Shown here: positions 6,988 through 13,532 of the stretch, in pieces
Position numbering within the stretch: the stretch's first letter is position 1
Layout: each line of letters starts with the position of its first letter
Assembly: GCA_964624465.1 (NCBI GenBank)
Contig: CAZUZD010000160.1
Coordinates: 1 to 13,532 of the forward strand
DNA length: 13,532 bases
From: CAZUZD01 sp964624465
Lineage (GTDB): Bacteria; Planctomycetota; Planctomycetia; Isosphaerales; Isosphaeraceae
Direction of reading: 5' to 3'
The notes under the pieces: model-generated
What the model was told of the DNA's origin: nothing
Databases searched by the model: none
Seen by the model: the letters and a program-made list of their open reading frames with translations, nothing else
Translations under genes and position numbers: made by a program

Positions 6988-7836
6988 TCAGCCGGGCGTG
7001 CCCGGCGATGGCGGTTCGGGGCCGAGCGTCGGGCCGCCGGGGCCGTGGCGGAAGAAGTCGATGGCGTCGGGGGTGGAGGTGCCGAACGAGATCACGGCCT
7101 GCATGGCGTCCTTCACGTCCCAGTCGAGCTCGGTGACCTCCTCCTCGGGCACCATCAGCAGCATGCCGGTGGTGGGCACCGGGCAGTAGGGCAGGTAGAC
7201 GCAGAGGATCGTCCGGCCGGTGGCGCGATCGCGGAGCGTGCTGGCGACCAGGGCGGGCGTGCGGACCTCGCGGTTCGGGAACGGCACCAGGACCACCCGC
7301 TTGTACTGCGACCCCTGCTGGCCGCTGGCCAGCGAGTTGAACACGTTGCTGACCGCCTTGAAGACGACCGAGACGATCGGCACCCGCAGCAGGACCCAGT
7401 CGATGATCCGGTACACCCGCGAGCGACCGAACAGGCCCAGGAAGTACAGGAACGTGAGCGCCAGGCCCACCGCGATCAGCGGCGAGACGTAGTCCTGCCA
7501 CCAGACCGGCAGCTCGGCCCAGCGCCCGGCGCCAATGGCACGTCGGACGAGCTGGGCGATCGGGTCGATCAGCAGTCCCTGGAGGGTCGAGTAGATCCAG
7601 TAGACGATCCAGAAGGTGATCGCGATCGGCAGCGCGAAGATCAGGCCGCTGATGATCCGCCGCCGGATCGCCGCGAACCAGGGGAACATCGTCGGGGGCG
7701 GGGGCGGCGGTGAGGTTCTCGGCGGGAGGGGTTCGGTCAGCGGCACGGGCCGGTCTCCGTCGAAGGCCGGCGCGGGGCCGGGACGCCGGCGGTCCGGGCC
7801 TAGAACGGGCCGACCGCCGCCGGATGCCCCTGTCAT
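6988..7836 (-). CDS. DUF502 family integral membrane protein
   Basis: This gene is read on the minus strand and encodes 282 residues from ATG at 7836. A later ATG at 7689 (MFPWFAAIRRR) would give 233 residues and remove a Pro-rich N-terminal tail; neither start has a clear ribosome site. Two transmembrane segments are visible at about 61-84 (GLIFALPIAITFWIVYWIYS) and 116-138 (SPLIAVGLALTFLYFLGLFG). These are followed by a conserved soluble part with RVPIVSVVFKAVSNVFNSL, then KRVVLVPFPN, PVPTTGMLLMVPEEEVTELD and DVKDAMQAVISFG, all typical of DUF502. The family's molecular function is not established. The C-terminus is a short Gly/Pro tail. The gene is convergent with its upstream-coordinate neighbour and divergent from the secreted tandem-domain gene, with 115 bases between the two starts. 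Confidence 0.9.
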   Translation of the reverse strand: MTGASGGGRPVLGPDRRRPGPAPAFDGDRPVPLTEPLPPRTSPPPPPPTMFPWFAAIRRRIISGLIFALPIAITFWIVYWIYSTLQGLLIDPIAQLVRRAIGAGRWAELPVWWQDYVSPLIAVGLALTFLYFLGLFGRSRVYRIIDWVLLRVPIVSVVFKAVSNVFNSLASGQQGSQYKRVVLVPFPNREVRTPALVASTLRDRATGRTILCVYLPYCPVPTTGMLLMVPEEEVTELDWDVKDAMQAVISFGTSTPDAIDFFRHGPGGPTLGPEPPSPGTPG

Positions 7837-7951
7837 ACCAGAGCGGCGCGGCACCCGCCAATTCCACCGCCCGGCTCGCCCGCCCCCCGCGCGTCGCATT
7901 ACACTGAGATCCCGCCCACCCGCCACCCCCAGGCCCCCACCCCGGTGACCC

Positions 7952-9217
7952 ATGAGCCCCAACCCGCACTCCCGCATCGCTGGCTCGCCGGCGACGGCCG
8001 CCCGCACCGGCCGCTCCACGGCGATCATGGCGCTCGTGGTCCTGGCGACCCTCGGCGCGCGGGCCACCCGGGCCGATGACCCGCCGGGCGGCCCGCTGAT
8101 CTCGGCTCGCTACGGGCTGACGGTCACGCTCCCGGAGGGCTGGACGCCGGTCGTCCGCGAGCGCGAGGACACCGTCTTCGCCGCCCTGATCGACCGGGGC
8201 GACCCCGAACGGCCCGGCGTGGTGGCCTGCGAGCTGGGGCTGGCGCCCGAGAGCCTGGACGCCTACCGCACCCGCATCGACGGCAACGCCCGCCGCGCGG
8301 GGGCCCGGGGCGGCACGCTCGTCCGCAACGAGGTCGTCACCGTTGCGGCGCCCGAGGGCGGGCCGGCCCAGCGGCTGGAGACGGTCAAGGAGTTCCGCCG
8401 CGGCCCCGACGAGGTCTGGATCGAGCGGAGCGTGCGGCTGATCGCCCACCGACAGCTCTACACGTTCCTGATCAACACCGACGAGCAGTCGTACGCCCGG
8501 GCCGAGCCCCGGTTCGACGCCCTGATCGCTGCCGCCCGCTTCACCCCGCCCGACACGGGCACCGACCGCGACCCGGCGCCGGCGGCGGCGGCCCGCAACC
8601 GCTGGATCCAGCGCGAGTACCGGTTCGCCCTCGACCTGCCCGAGGGCTGGAGCCCGGCGCTGGCGCCCTCGGAGGTCGCCCTGCTCTACGCCACCGGCCC
8701 GCCGCACGAGGTCTGGTCGGACAACGGCCTGGTCATCGCCAGGCCCCACGCGGCGCCCGAGGTCGACCTGGCCGAGCTCGCCCGGACCCTGCCCGACGAG
8801 CTGAAGCGGCTCGAACCCGGCTGCGAGGTCCTGCGCTGCGAGGTGATCGCGCAGGGCAAGACCCCCGCGCTGGAGACCGTCGTGCGCACCCGCCGTGGCC
8901 CGTTCACCATGACCGTGCTCGAACGCCGGTTTCGCGGCGCGCGGCTCGACTACGAGGTCAAGTTCACCCTCGAATCGGCCCGCTTCGACGCCCTGGAGCC
9001 GTCGCTCCGGAAGTGCCTGGAGAGCTTCGAGGAGCTGCCCGGGCCCGCCCCGCGCGCCGGCAAGTCGGCCTCGCGCCATCGCCGGCCCCCGCACCACACC
9101 CCCGTCCCTCTCGACCCCTACGACCACTTTCGTTCCGATACCGACAACTCACCCCGCCAGACCGTGACCAGAGGCGAAACAAAGGCGGTCCGACACCCTA
9201 TCCAGAGCAAAACGTAA
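7952..9217 (+). CDS. Secreted protein with two tandem PsbP/DUF1795-like domains
   Basis: This gene encodes 421 residues. The N-terminus has a basic stretch, then a hydrophobic core (IMALVVLATLGA) and ARATRADDPP, a plausible signal peptide cleaved near residue 41. ATG 8027 inside it is an alternative start. Two copies of one fold follow: residues about 53-197 begin RYGLTVTLPEGWTP and end FDALIAAARF; residues about 222-360 begin EYRFALDLPEGWSP and end with FDALEPSLRKCLESF. The LPEGW opening and the strand-rich pattern resemble PsbP/DUF1795-like lipoprotein domains, so function is not assigned. There is no lipobox cysteine. The tail after residue 365 is Pro/His/Arg-rich, and its last 35 codons lose the G/C third-base bias, so the native end may be earlier. 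TACACT at 7900-7905 is a possible -10 element, without a good -35. Confidence 0.8.
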   Translation: MSPNPHSRIAGSPATAARTGRSTAIMALVVLATLGARATRADDPPGGPLISARYGLTVTLPEGWTPVVREREDTVFAALIDRGDPERPGVVACELGLAPESLDAYRTRIDGNARRAGARGGTLVRNEVVTVAAPEGGPAQRLETVKEFRRGPDEVWIERSVRLIAHRQLYTFLINTDEQSYARAEPRFDALIAAARFTPPDTGTDRDPAPAAAARNRWIQREYRFALDLPEGWSPALAPSEVALLYATGPPHEVWSDNGLVIARPHAAPEVDLAELARTLPDELKRLEPGCEVLRCEVIAQGKTPALETVVRTRRGPFTMTVLERRFRGARLDYEVKFTLESARFDALEPSLRKCLESFEELPGPAPRAGKSASRHRRPPHHTPVPLDPYDHFRSDTDNSPRQTVTRGETKAVRHPIQSKT

Positions 9218-9291
9218 CGACCAGCCACCCAACTGCGACAACCTGCGGGCGACAATGTTCAGCTTTCTCCACGTCGGAGCACCCAGACTGC

Positions 9292-9320
9292 TTGGCGCGG
9301 CCGATCGATTCGGGCATAGT
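9292..9320 (+). promoter_or_regulatory. Candidate sigma-70-type promoter for the TPR gene
   Basis: TTGGCG (9292-9297) and CATAGT (9315-9320) each match four of six consensus bases and are exactly 17 bases apart. Transcription would start near 9327 and give a leader of roughly 120 bases before the ATG at 9446. This is the best-spaced pair I found in the window, but such pairs arise by chance. Confidence 0.35.
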
Positions 9321-9330
9321 GGCCGATGTT

Positions 9331-9356
9331 CCGGTCCTTGCGGCCTGCAGGACCGG
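9331..9356 (+). promoter_or_regulatory. Hairpin at the expected start of the TPR-gene transcript
   Basis: CCGGTCCT (9331-9338) and AGGACCGG (9349-9356) form a perfect 8-bp stem with a 10-base loop. It begins about where the transcript from the 9292-9320 promoter would start. It could stabilise the mRNA 5' end, act as an operator palindrome, or serve as a weak terminator for the gene upstream. Nothing in the sequence decides among these. Confidence 0.35.
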
Positions 9357-9445
9357 CCGGAGCCCGCCCGATCGCCACTCGATCCCGCGGATTCCGGAAC
9401 TGAGTCGCTCAGCTCGACGCTCAGCCCCCCGGACGCGACCTCACC

Positions 9446-10567
9446 ATGGCCCACTCCCCGCTGCACCGCCCGCATTTCTCGGATCGACTGGCCGGCCTGA
9501 TCGGTGCCGGTGCCGCGGCCCCGGCCCGGGCGGGCTCGCCCCGCAAGCGGTCGCTGCAGGCGCTGCGGCTGACGGTCGAGGGGCGACCCCTTGAGGCGCT
9601 GGCCGAGGCCGACGCGGTGGTCCGCGAGGTGCCGGGCAGCGCGGCGGCCCACCACGCCCGGGCCATCGCCCTGGGGGCCCTGGGCCGGGTCCGCGAGGCG
9701 TCCGTGGCGGCCGAGGCCGCCACCCGGCTCGAACCGGCCGACCCGATGCTGCGGATGCAGGCCGGTTCGCTGGCGCTGCGAGCCGCCGGTCCCTGGAGCC
9801 GTCGCACCCGGGCCGTCGAGGCGCTCGAGCACGCCGAGCAGGGGCTCGAGGCCGACCCGCAGCACGCCGGCTGCCGCTACATCAAGGCTGGAGCGCTGGC
9901 CCTGCTGGGCCATGCCGAGGAGGCCGAGCAGGCCTATCGCCGAACCCTGGCCCTCGACCTGGACCGGGCCACCCGCGCCACCGTGCTGGTCGACCTGGCC
10001 GGCCTGCTCTGCGGCCTGGGCCGGCTCGACGAGGCCCGCGAGCGGCTCGACGCCGCCCTGCTGCTCCAGCCCGGCCGCGACGACCTCCGCGCCGCCCGCC
10101 AGCGGCTCGACGCGGCCCCGGCCGCGCCCGCCGACGCCTTCGACCGGCTCCTGACCCGCCTGGACCTGGCCCAGGCCGATCAGGGCGGCCACCTGCGGCC
10201 CCGCTGGTCGATGGGCCTGCCCCTGGCCGCGCTGGTCGCCGGCTGCACGCTGGCCGCCCGGGCCGCCGCCGGCTCGCCGTCGCAGGGTGTCGCCCTGCTG
10301 CCGCTGGGTCTGGTCGCCCTGTTCGCCGCCGCGCTGGTCGCCGGCCACGTCCGCCGGGTCGCCGACCTGGCCCGCCCGGTGGCCCTGATCGCCGCCCTGG
10401 GCTGGCTGATGGCCTCGGGCCTGCACCTGATCGCCACGCCCGCCGCCACCCCGCTGGCCGCCGCCGCCCAGCTCCTGGGCCTGCTCGGCGTGGCCGGGCT
10501 GGGCCTGTTCCTGGCCGGCCCCGCGTTCGGCCGCCCGGCCGACGACGAGCCGGCGGCCTCGGCCTGA
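9446..10567 (+). CDS. TPR-repeat protein with four C-terminal membrane segments
   Basis: This gene encodes 373 residues. Residues about 34-225 are built of tetratricopeptide-like helical pairs: LEALAEADAVVREVPGSAAA, then VREASVAAEAATRLEPADP, a longer unit to EQGLEADPQHA, EEAEQAYRRTLALDLD and LDEARERLDAALLLQPGRDD. These carry the Ala/Gly/Leu and closing Pro positions of the repeat. TPR regions bind other proteins. The C-terminal part holds four likely transmembrane helices at about 257-275, 281-301, 310-331 and 336-358, with an acidic Ala-rich end. The TPR part therefore probably faces the cytoplasm or periplasm while anchored. There is no signal peptide and no enzymatic domain. The ATG is taken from the ORF start and has no obvious Shine-Dalgarno. 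The partner is unknown. The next gene begins about 200 bases on, so an operon is unlikely. Confidence 0.85.
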   Translation: MAHSPLHRPHFSDRLAGLIGAGAAAPARAGSPRKRSLQALRLTVEGRPLEALAEADAVVREVPGSAAAHHARAIALGALGRVREASVAAEAATRLEPADPMLRMQAGSLALRAAGPWSRRTRAVEALEHAEQGLEADPQHAGCRYIKAGALALLGHAEEAEQAYRRTLALDLDRATRATVLVDLAGLLCGLGRLDEARERLDAALLLQPGRDDLRAARQRLDAAPAAPADAFDRLLTRLDLAQADQGGHLRPRWSMGLPLAALVAGCTLAARAAAGSPSQGVALLPLGLVALFAAALVAGHVRRVADLARPVALIAALGWLMASGLHLIATPAATPLAAAAQLLGLLGVAGLGLFLAGPAFGRPADDEPAASA

Positions 10568-10765
10568 ACCGGGACCCCCGACGCCGTCCAGCCGGCCGGA
10601 TCGCCGCCCGCGGCGGTTCGGGTAGGACCGACCGCCGTCGCCTGGTAAGCTGGACCGTCGTTCGCCCACCAGGATCTGCACGCCCCGCCCCCGACGGCCC
10701 CGCCCGGCCTCAGGGTGCGCCCGGAGCCGACGCGGCCCTTGCCGCCGTGTCGGGACGCCGCCCGC

Positions 10766-13061
10766 ATGGATCGCCCGCGACGAGGGACCGCCCGCCGCCG
10801 ACCGGTGCCCGGCCCGGCCGCCGTCCCGATCGAGCCTGAGCCCGCCCCGATCCCCCCGCCTGACCCGTGGCCCGGCCTGGCGTCGGCCGCCGTGCGCGGC
10901 TGGTTCGGGCGCACCTATCCGGGCGGCCCCACGCCGGCACAGCGGCTGACCTGGCCGGTGATCGCCGCCGGCCGGCACACGCTGCTGACCTCGCCGACCG
11001 GCACGGGCAAGACCCTGGCGGCCTTCCTGGCGATCCTCGACCGCCTGCACCTGGAGCACGAGCGCGGCACGCTGGCGCCCGGCCTGCGGGCCGTGTACGT
11101 CTCGCCGCTGCGGAGCCTGGGCTACGACATCGAGACGAACCTCGACGGCCCGCTGACGGCGATCGCCGCCGACCTCGGCCTGGCCGCCAGCCCGATCACC
11201 GTCGGCGTCCGCACCGGCGACACCCCCGCCCACCAGCGCCGGAAGCTCCGCGACCGGCCGCCGCACCTCCTGATCACCACGCCCGAGAGCCTGGCGCTGC
11301 TGCTCGCGCAGCCCGCCTGGGGCGAGGTCTGGCGGTCGATCCAGTACGTCATCCTCGACGAGATCCACGCCCTGGTGCCCACCAAGCGCGGGGCCGACCT
11401 GGCCGTCACGGTCGAGCGCCTGGGCGCCGCCTGCGCGGCCGAGCCGGTGCGGGTCGGCCTGTCGGCCACCTGCCGACCGGTGGATGCGGTCGCCCGGTTC
11501 CTGGTCGGCCCCGACCGGGCATGCGAGGTCGTCGAGGCCCCCCGGCCGCCCGGCGACGGGCCGCTCCTGCTGGAGGTCGAGTCGCTGCTGGAGCGCGGCG
11601 AGGGCGCGCACCGGGGGCTGACCTACCGCCGCCTGCTCCGCCGCCTCCGCGACGAGGCCGACCGCAACCGCACCACGGTCATCTTCGCCAACACCCGGGC
11701 CTTCGCCGAGAAGGTGACGCACGACCTCCGCGGCACCGTCGGCGACGAGGCCATCGCCGCCCACCACTCCGCGCTCGACGCCACCCGCCGCCGCGAGGTC
11801 GAGGCCCTGCTCAAGGCCGGCTCGCTCCGCGCCGTCGTCACCAGCACCAGCCTGGAGCTGGGCGTCGACATCGGCACGGCGGACGTCTCGGTGCTCGTCG
11901 GCCTGCCCGGCAGCACCATGCGTTGCCTGCAACGAGTCGGCCGGGCCGGCCACCGCCCCGGGGCCCCGCGTCGCGGCCTGATCCTGGCCGCCACGGTCGC
12001 CGAGCTCGCCGGCGGGGCCGTCACCGCGCTGGCGGCGCGGGCCGGTCAGATCGAGCCGATCCGGCCCGTCGACCGGCCCCTCGACGTCCTCTGCCAGCAG
12101 CTCATCGGCCTCGCCTGCAACGGCGAGCAGGACACGGGCGAGGTGCTCAGCCTGATGCGCCGCACGGCCCCGTTTGCCAACCTGGATCGCGAGGAGCTGG
12201 AGGCCTGCCTCCGGTTCCTGGCCGGCGAGCTGGCGGCACCCGCCGGCGCCTACGAGCCCGAGCCGGGCGCCAGCCCGCGCTCGACGGCCCCGCGGATCTG
12301 GAAGCAGCAGGGCAACTTCGGCGTCCGCAACGGCCGGGTCATGCGCTGGCTCTGGTCGAACGTCGGCACGATCAATTCCGAGGAATCCGTCCGCGTCGTT
12401 ACCAGCTCCGCCGCGCTCGGCACCCTGGAGGCCGCCTACGCCGAGCGCCTGTCCCCCGGCGACCGCTTCGTGCTCGACGGCCGCACACTCCAGGTCAAGC
12501 GACTCGACGGCCGCACCCTGCACGCCGAGCCCTCGGGCGGCGAGCCCGACCTGCCGCGCTGGAGCAGCGACCGCCAGTCGCTCTCGGCGGAACTCGCCCG
12601 CGACCTGGCCGCCTTCCGCGACGAGGCCGCGCAGCGACTCGACCTCGACGGCCCCGACAGCCTGCGCTCCTGGCTGGTCGACCGCTACGAGCTGGAGCCC
12701 GACGCCGCCGGCCTGATCGAGGACCTGCTCACCGCGCAGCAGCGCGTGAGCCAGATCCCGCCGGCCGGCGGCCTGCTCGTCGAGCAGTGGCCCGACCCCG
12801 AGGGCCTGGCCCTGGCCTTCCACGCCCCGCTGGCCCGCTCCGCCTGCGAGGCCCTTGGCCGCGCCGTCGCCGCCCGCCTGGGCCGCCGCTTCGGCCGGAA
12901 CCTGAACCTGGCCGTCGCCGACCTGGGCTGGTCGATCCGCCTGCCCGGCCAGACCGAGAACGCCGTGACCGCCGACGACCTGACCGCGCTGCTCGACCCC
13001 ACGAACCTCGCCGCCGACGTCCTCGATGGCCTGGACCGCGGCGACCTCGTCGCCCGCCGGT
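10766..13061 (+). CDS. Lhr-like DEAD/DEAH-box helicase, N-terminal 765 residues up to an assembly gap
   Basis: ATG 10766 is preferred over GTG 10715 because the extra 17 residues have no match to the family; neither has a clear ribosome site. Helicase motifs appear in order: Q-like PTPAQRLTWP (55-64), Walker A SPTGTGKT (76-83), Walker B DEIH (198-201), SAT (233-235), TSTSLELGVDIG (about 360-371) and QRVGRAGHR (389-397). All key residues are present, so an active ATP-dependent 3'-5' helicase is expected. Beyond these are the winged-helix and Lhr-core parts: IWKQQGNFGVRNGRVMRWLW, VGTINSEESVRV, LSPGDRFVLDGRTLQVKR and LPRWSSDRQSLSAEL. Lhr-type helicases act in DNA repair. The first 40 residues are Arg/Pro-rich and low complexity. 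The frame runs unbroken to the run of N at 13062. The rest of the protein is recognisable after the gap, in another frame. Confidence 0.92.
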
Positions 13062-13071
13062 NNNNNNNNNN
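13062..13071. other. Assembly gap (10 N) inside the helicase gene
   Basis: Ten undetermined bases join two contigs. The helicase frame is 2 (mod 3) before the gap and 0 after it, so the true gap is not 10 bases. The 23 bases ending at 13061 recur exactly at 13214-13236, so the join may be an overlap or duplication artefact and not missing sequence. Confidence 0.98.
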
Positions 13072-13532
13072 CCGACCATCCCCCGGTGCCCCGCGAGCGG
13101 ATCGTCGCCCCGGTAAACATGGACTTGAGCGGCCGCGGCGGCCCGGGCGAAGAGGCCGACGGCGGCCCCGACTACCTCCAGCTCATCGGCTCGCGCCGGC
13201 TGTCCACCCAACTCGGCGACCTCGTCGCCCGCCGGTTCCGCCACGTCGCCGCGACCGCGATGATGGTCCTGCGCCGCCCCGAGGGGGGCCGCACCCGCGT
13301 CGGCGGCCTGCTCTGGGTCAGCCAGCGGCTGTTCCCCCTGGTGCAGGCCGCCTGCCCCGACCACCCCCTGCTCCGCGAGGCCCGCCGCGAGGTCCTCGAT
13401 GACCTGCTCGACACCCCCGCCGCCCTCGCCGGGCTGAAGACGCCCCCCCCCCGCCAGGTCCGCCCCCCCGACCGCCCCTCCCCCATCACCCCCGCCCGGC
13501 TCGCGCCCCACACCACCCAACCCCAGCCCATC
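13072..13532 (+). CDS. Lhr-like helicase, C-terminal part (runs off the window end)
   Basis: The frame with codons starting at 13074 carries the C-terminal portion of the same helicase: GDLVARRFRHVAATAMMVLR, RPEGGRTRVGGLLWVSQRLF, then LREARREVLDDLLDTPAALA and RPPDRPSPITPARLAPH. This matches the end region of Lhr-type helicases (RFRHVA...LMVLRNPEGG type), which follows the Lhr core in the N-terminal piece. No stop is present before the window ends, so the last residues are missing. Residues encoded before the repeated GDLVARR (13074-13213, including DHPPVPRERIVAPVNMDL) have no family match that I know and may come from a wrong join. A run of ten C at 13443-13452 does not break the frame. Together the two pieces give about 900 residues, close to the family's usual size. 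Confidence 0.8.

Larger units (their letters stand above)
9218..9445. other. Intergenic leader region before the TPR gene
   Basis: These 228 bases are less GC-rich at the start than their surroundings and hold no gene I can support. They contain the promoter-like pair at 9292-9320 and the hairpin at 9331-9356 that are listed separately. Confidence 0.5.

Noticed and set aside
6452..9127. An 891-residue minus-strand open frame overlapping the DUF502 gene in another frame
   Set aside because: The DUF502 frame has conserved membrane segments and motifs, while this frame shows only compositional sequence.
10604..10616. A CCGCC/GGCGG hairpin after the TPR gene as a terminator
   Set aside because: The stem is only 5 bp with a 3-base loop and no T-tract, which is expected by chance in such GC-rich DNA.
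9149..13120. A 1323-residue minus-strand open frame opposite the TPR and helicase genes
   Set aside because: It crosses the run of N, is Gly/Ala/Arg/Gln-rich low complexity, and mirrors genes with clear motifs on the plus strand. Long antisense frames are expected at this GC content.
13443..13452. A run of ten C as a possible frameshift in the helicase end
   Set aside because: The frame before and after the run still reads a family-like end (DDLLDTPAALA, then RPPDRPSP), so no indel is needed.

Overview
This is a very GC-rich bacterial window with strong G/C preference at third codon positions. The best guess is a Planctomycete of the Isosphaeraceae type. That guess rests on a small exported-type protein with the planctomycetal N-terminal motif (basic/aromatic residues, then LEGRALMSA) next to a DUF4214-like region. 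It also rests on a dispersed accessory-protein style, a large GAF-PAS-PP2C regulator and an Lhr-like helicase. This is inference from protein features, not a database result.

Layout: (1) 1-147 is the 3' end of groEL, followed by a perfect 13-bp hairpin terminator. (2) 353-1192 encodes the DUF4214-like planctomycete surface or secreted protein. (3) 1193-1641 is a non-coding gap holding a 35-bp near-perfect inverted repeat of MITE/REP type. (4) 1642-3300 encodes a secreted M28 zinc aminopeptidase with all expected metal ligands, followed by a second hairpin with a UCCG loop. (5) 3376-3903 encodes a YhbS-like GNAT acetyltransferase that appears to start at CTG. (6) 4203-5864 encodes a GAF-PAS-SpoIIE-type phosphatase. 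(7) 6069-6956 encodes an unrecognised, probably lineage-restricted protein. It converges on (8) a DUF502 membrane protein on the minus strand (6988-7836). Divergent from that is (9) 7952-9217, a secreted protein with two tandem copies of one domain. (10) 9446-10567 encodes a TPR protein with four C-terminal membrane segments, preceded by a plausible promoter and leader hairpin. (11) 10766 to the window end encodes an Lhr-like DEAD/DEAH helicase, interrupted by a 10-N assembly gap at 13062-13071.

Most genes are separate transcription units with 100-450 base spacers, as is common in planctomycetes. No operon with a shared pathway is evident. I found no tRNA, rRNA, CRISPR array, transposase or recognisable defence island.

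The points most worth a second look are the inverted-repeat element at 1224-1366, the CTG start with a well-placed Shine-Dalgarno at 3376, the exact 23-base duplication that abuts the assembly gap inside the helicase, and the tandem-domain secreted protein with an atypical C-terminal tail. I do not see convincing evidence of a wholly new biological system.
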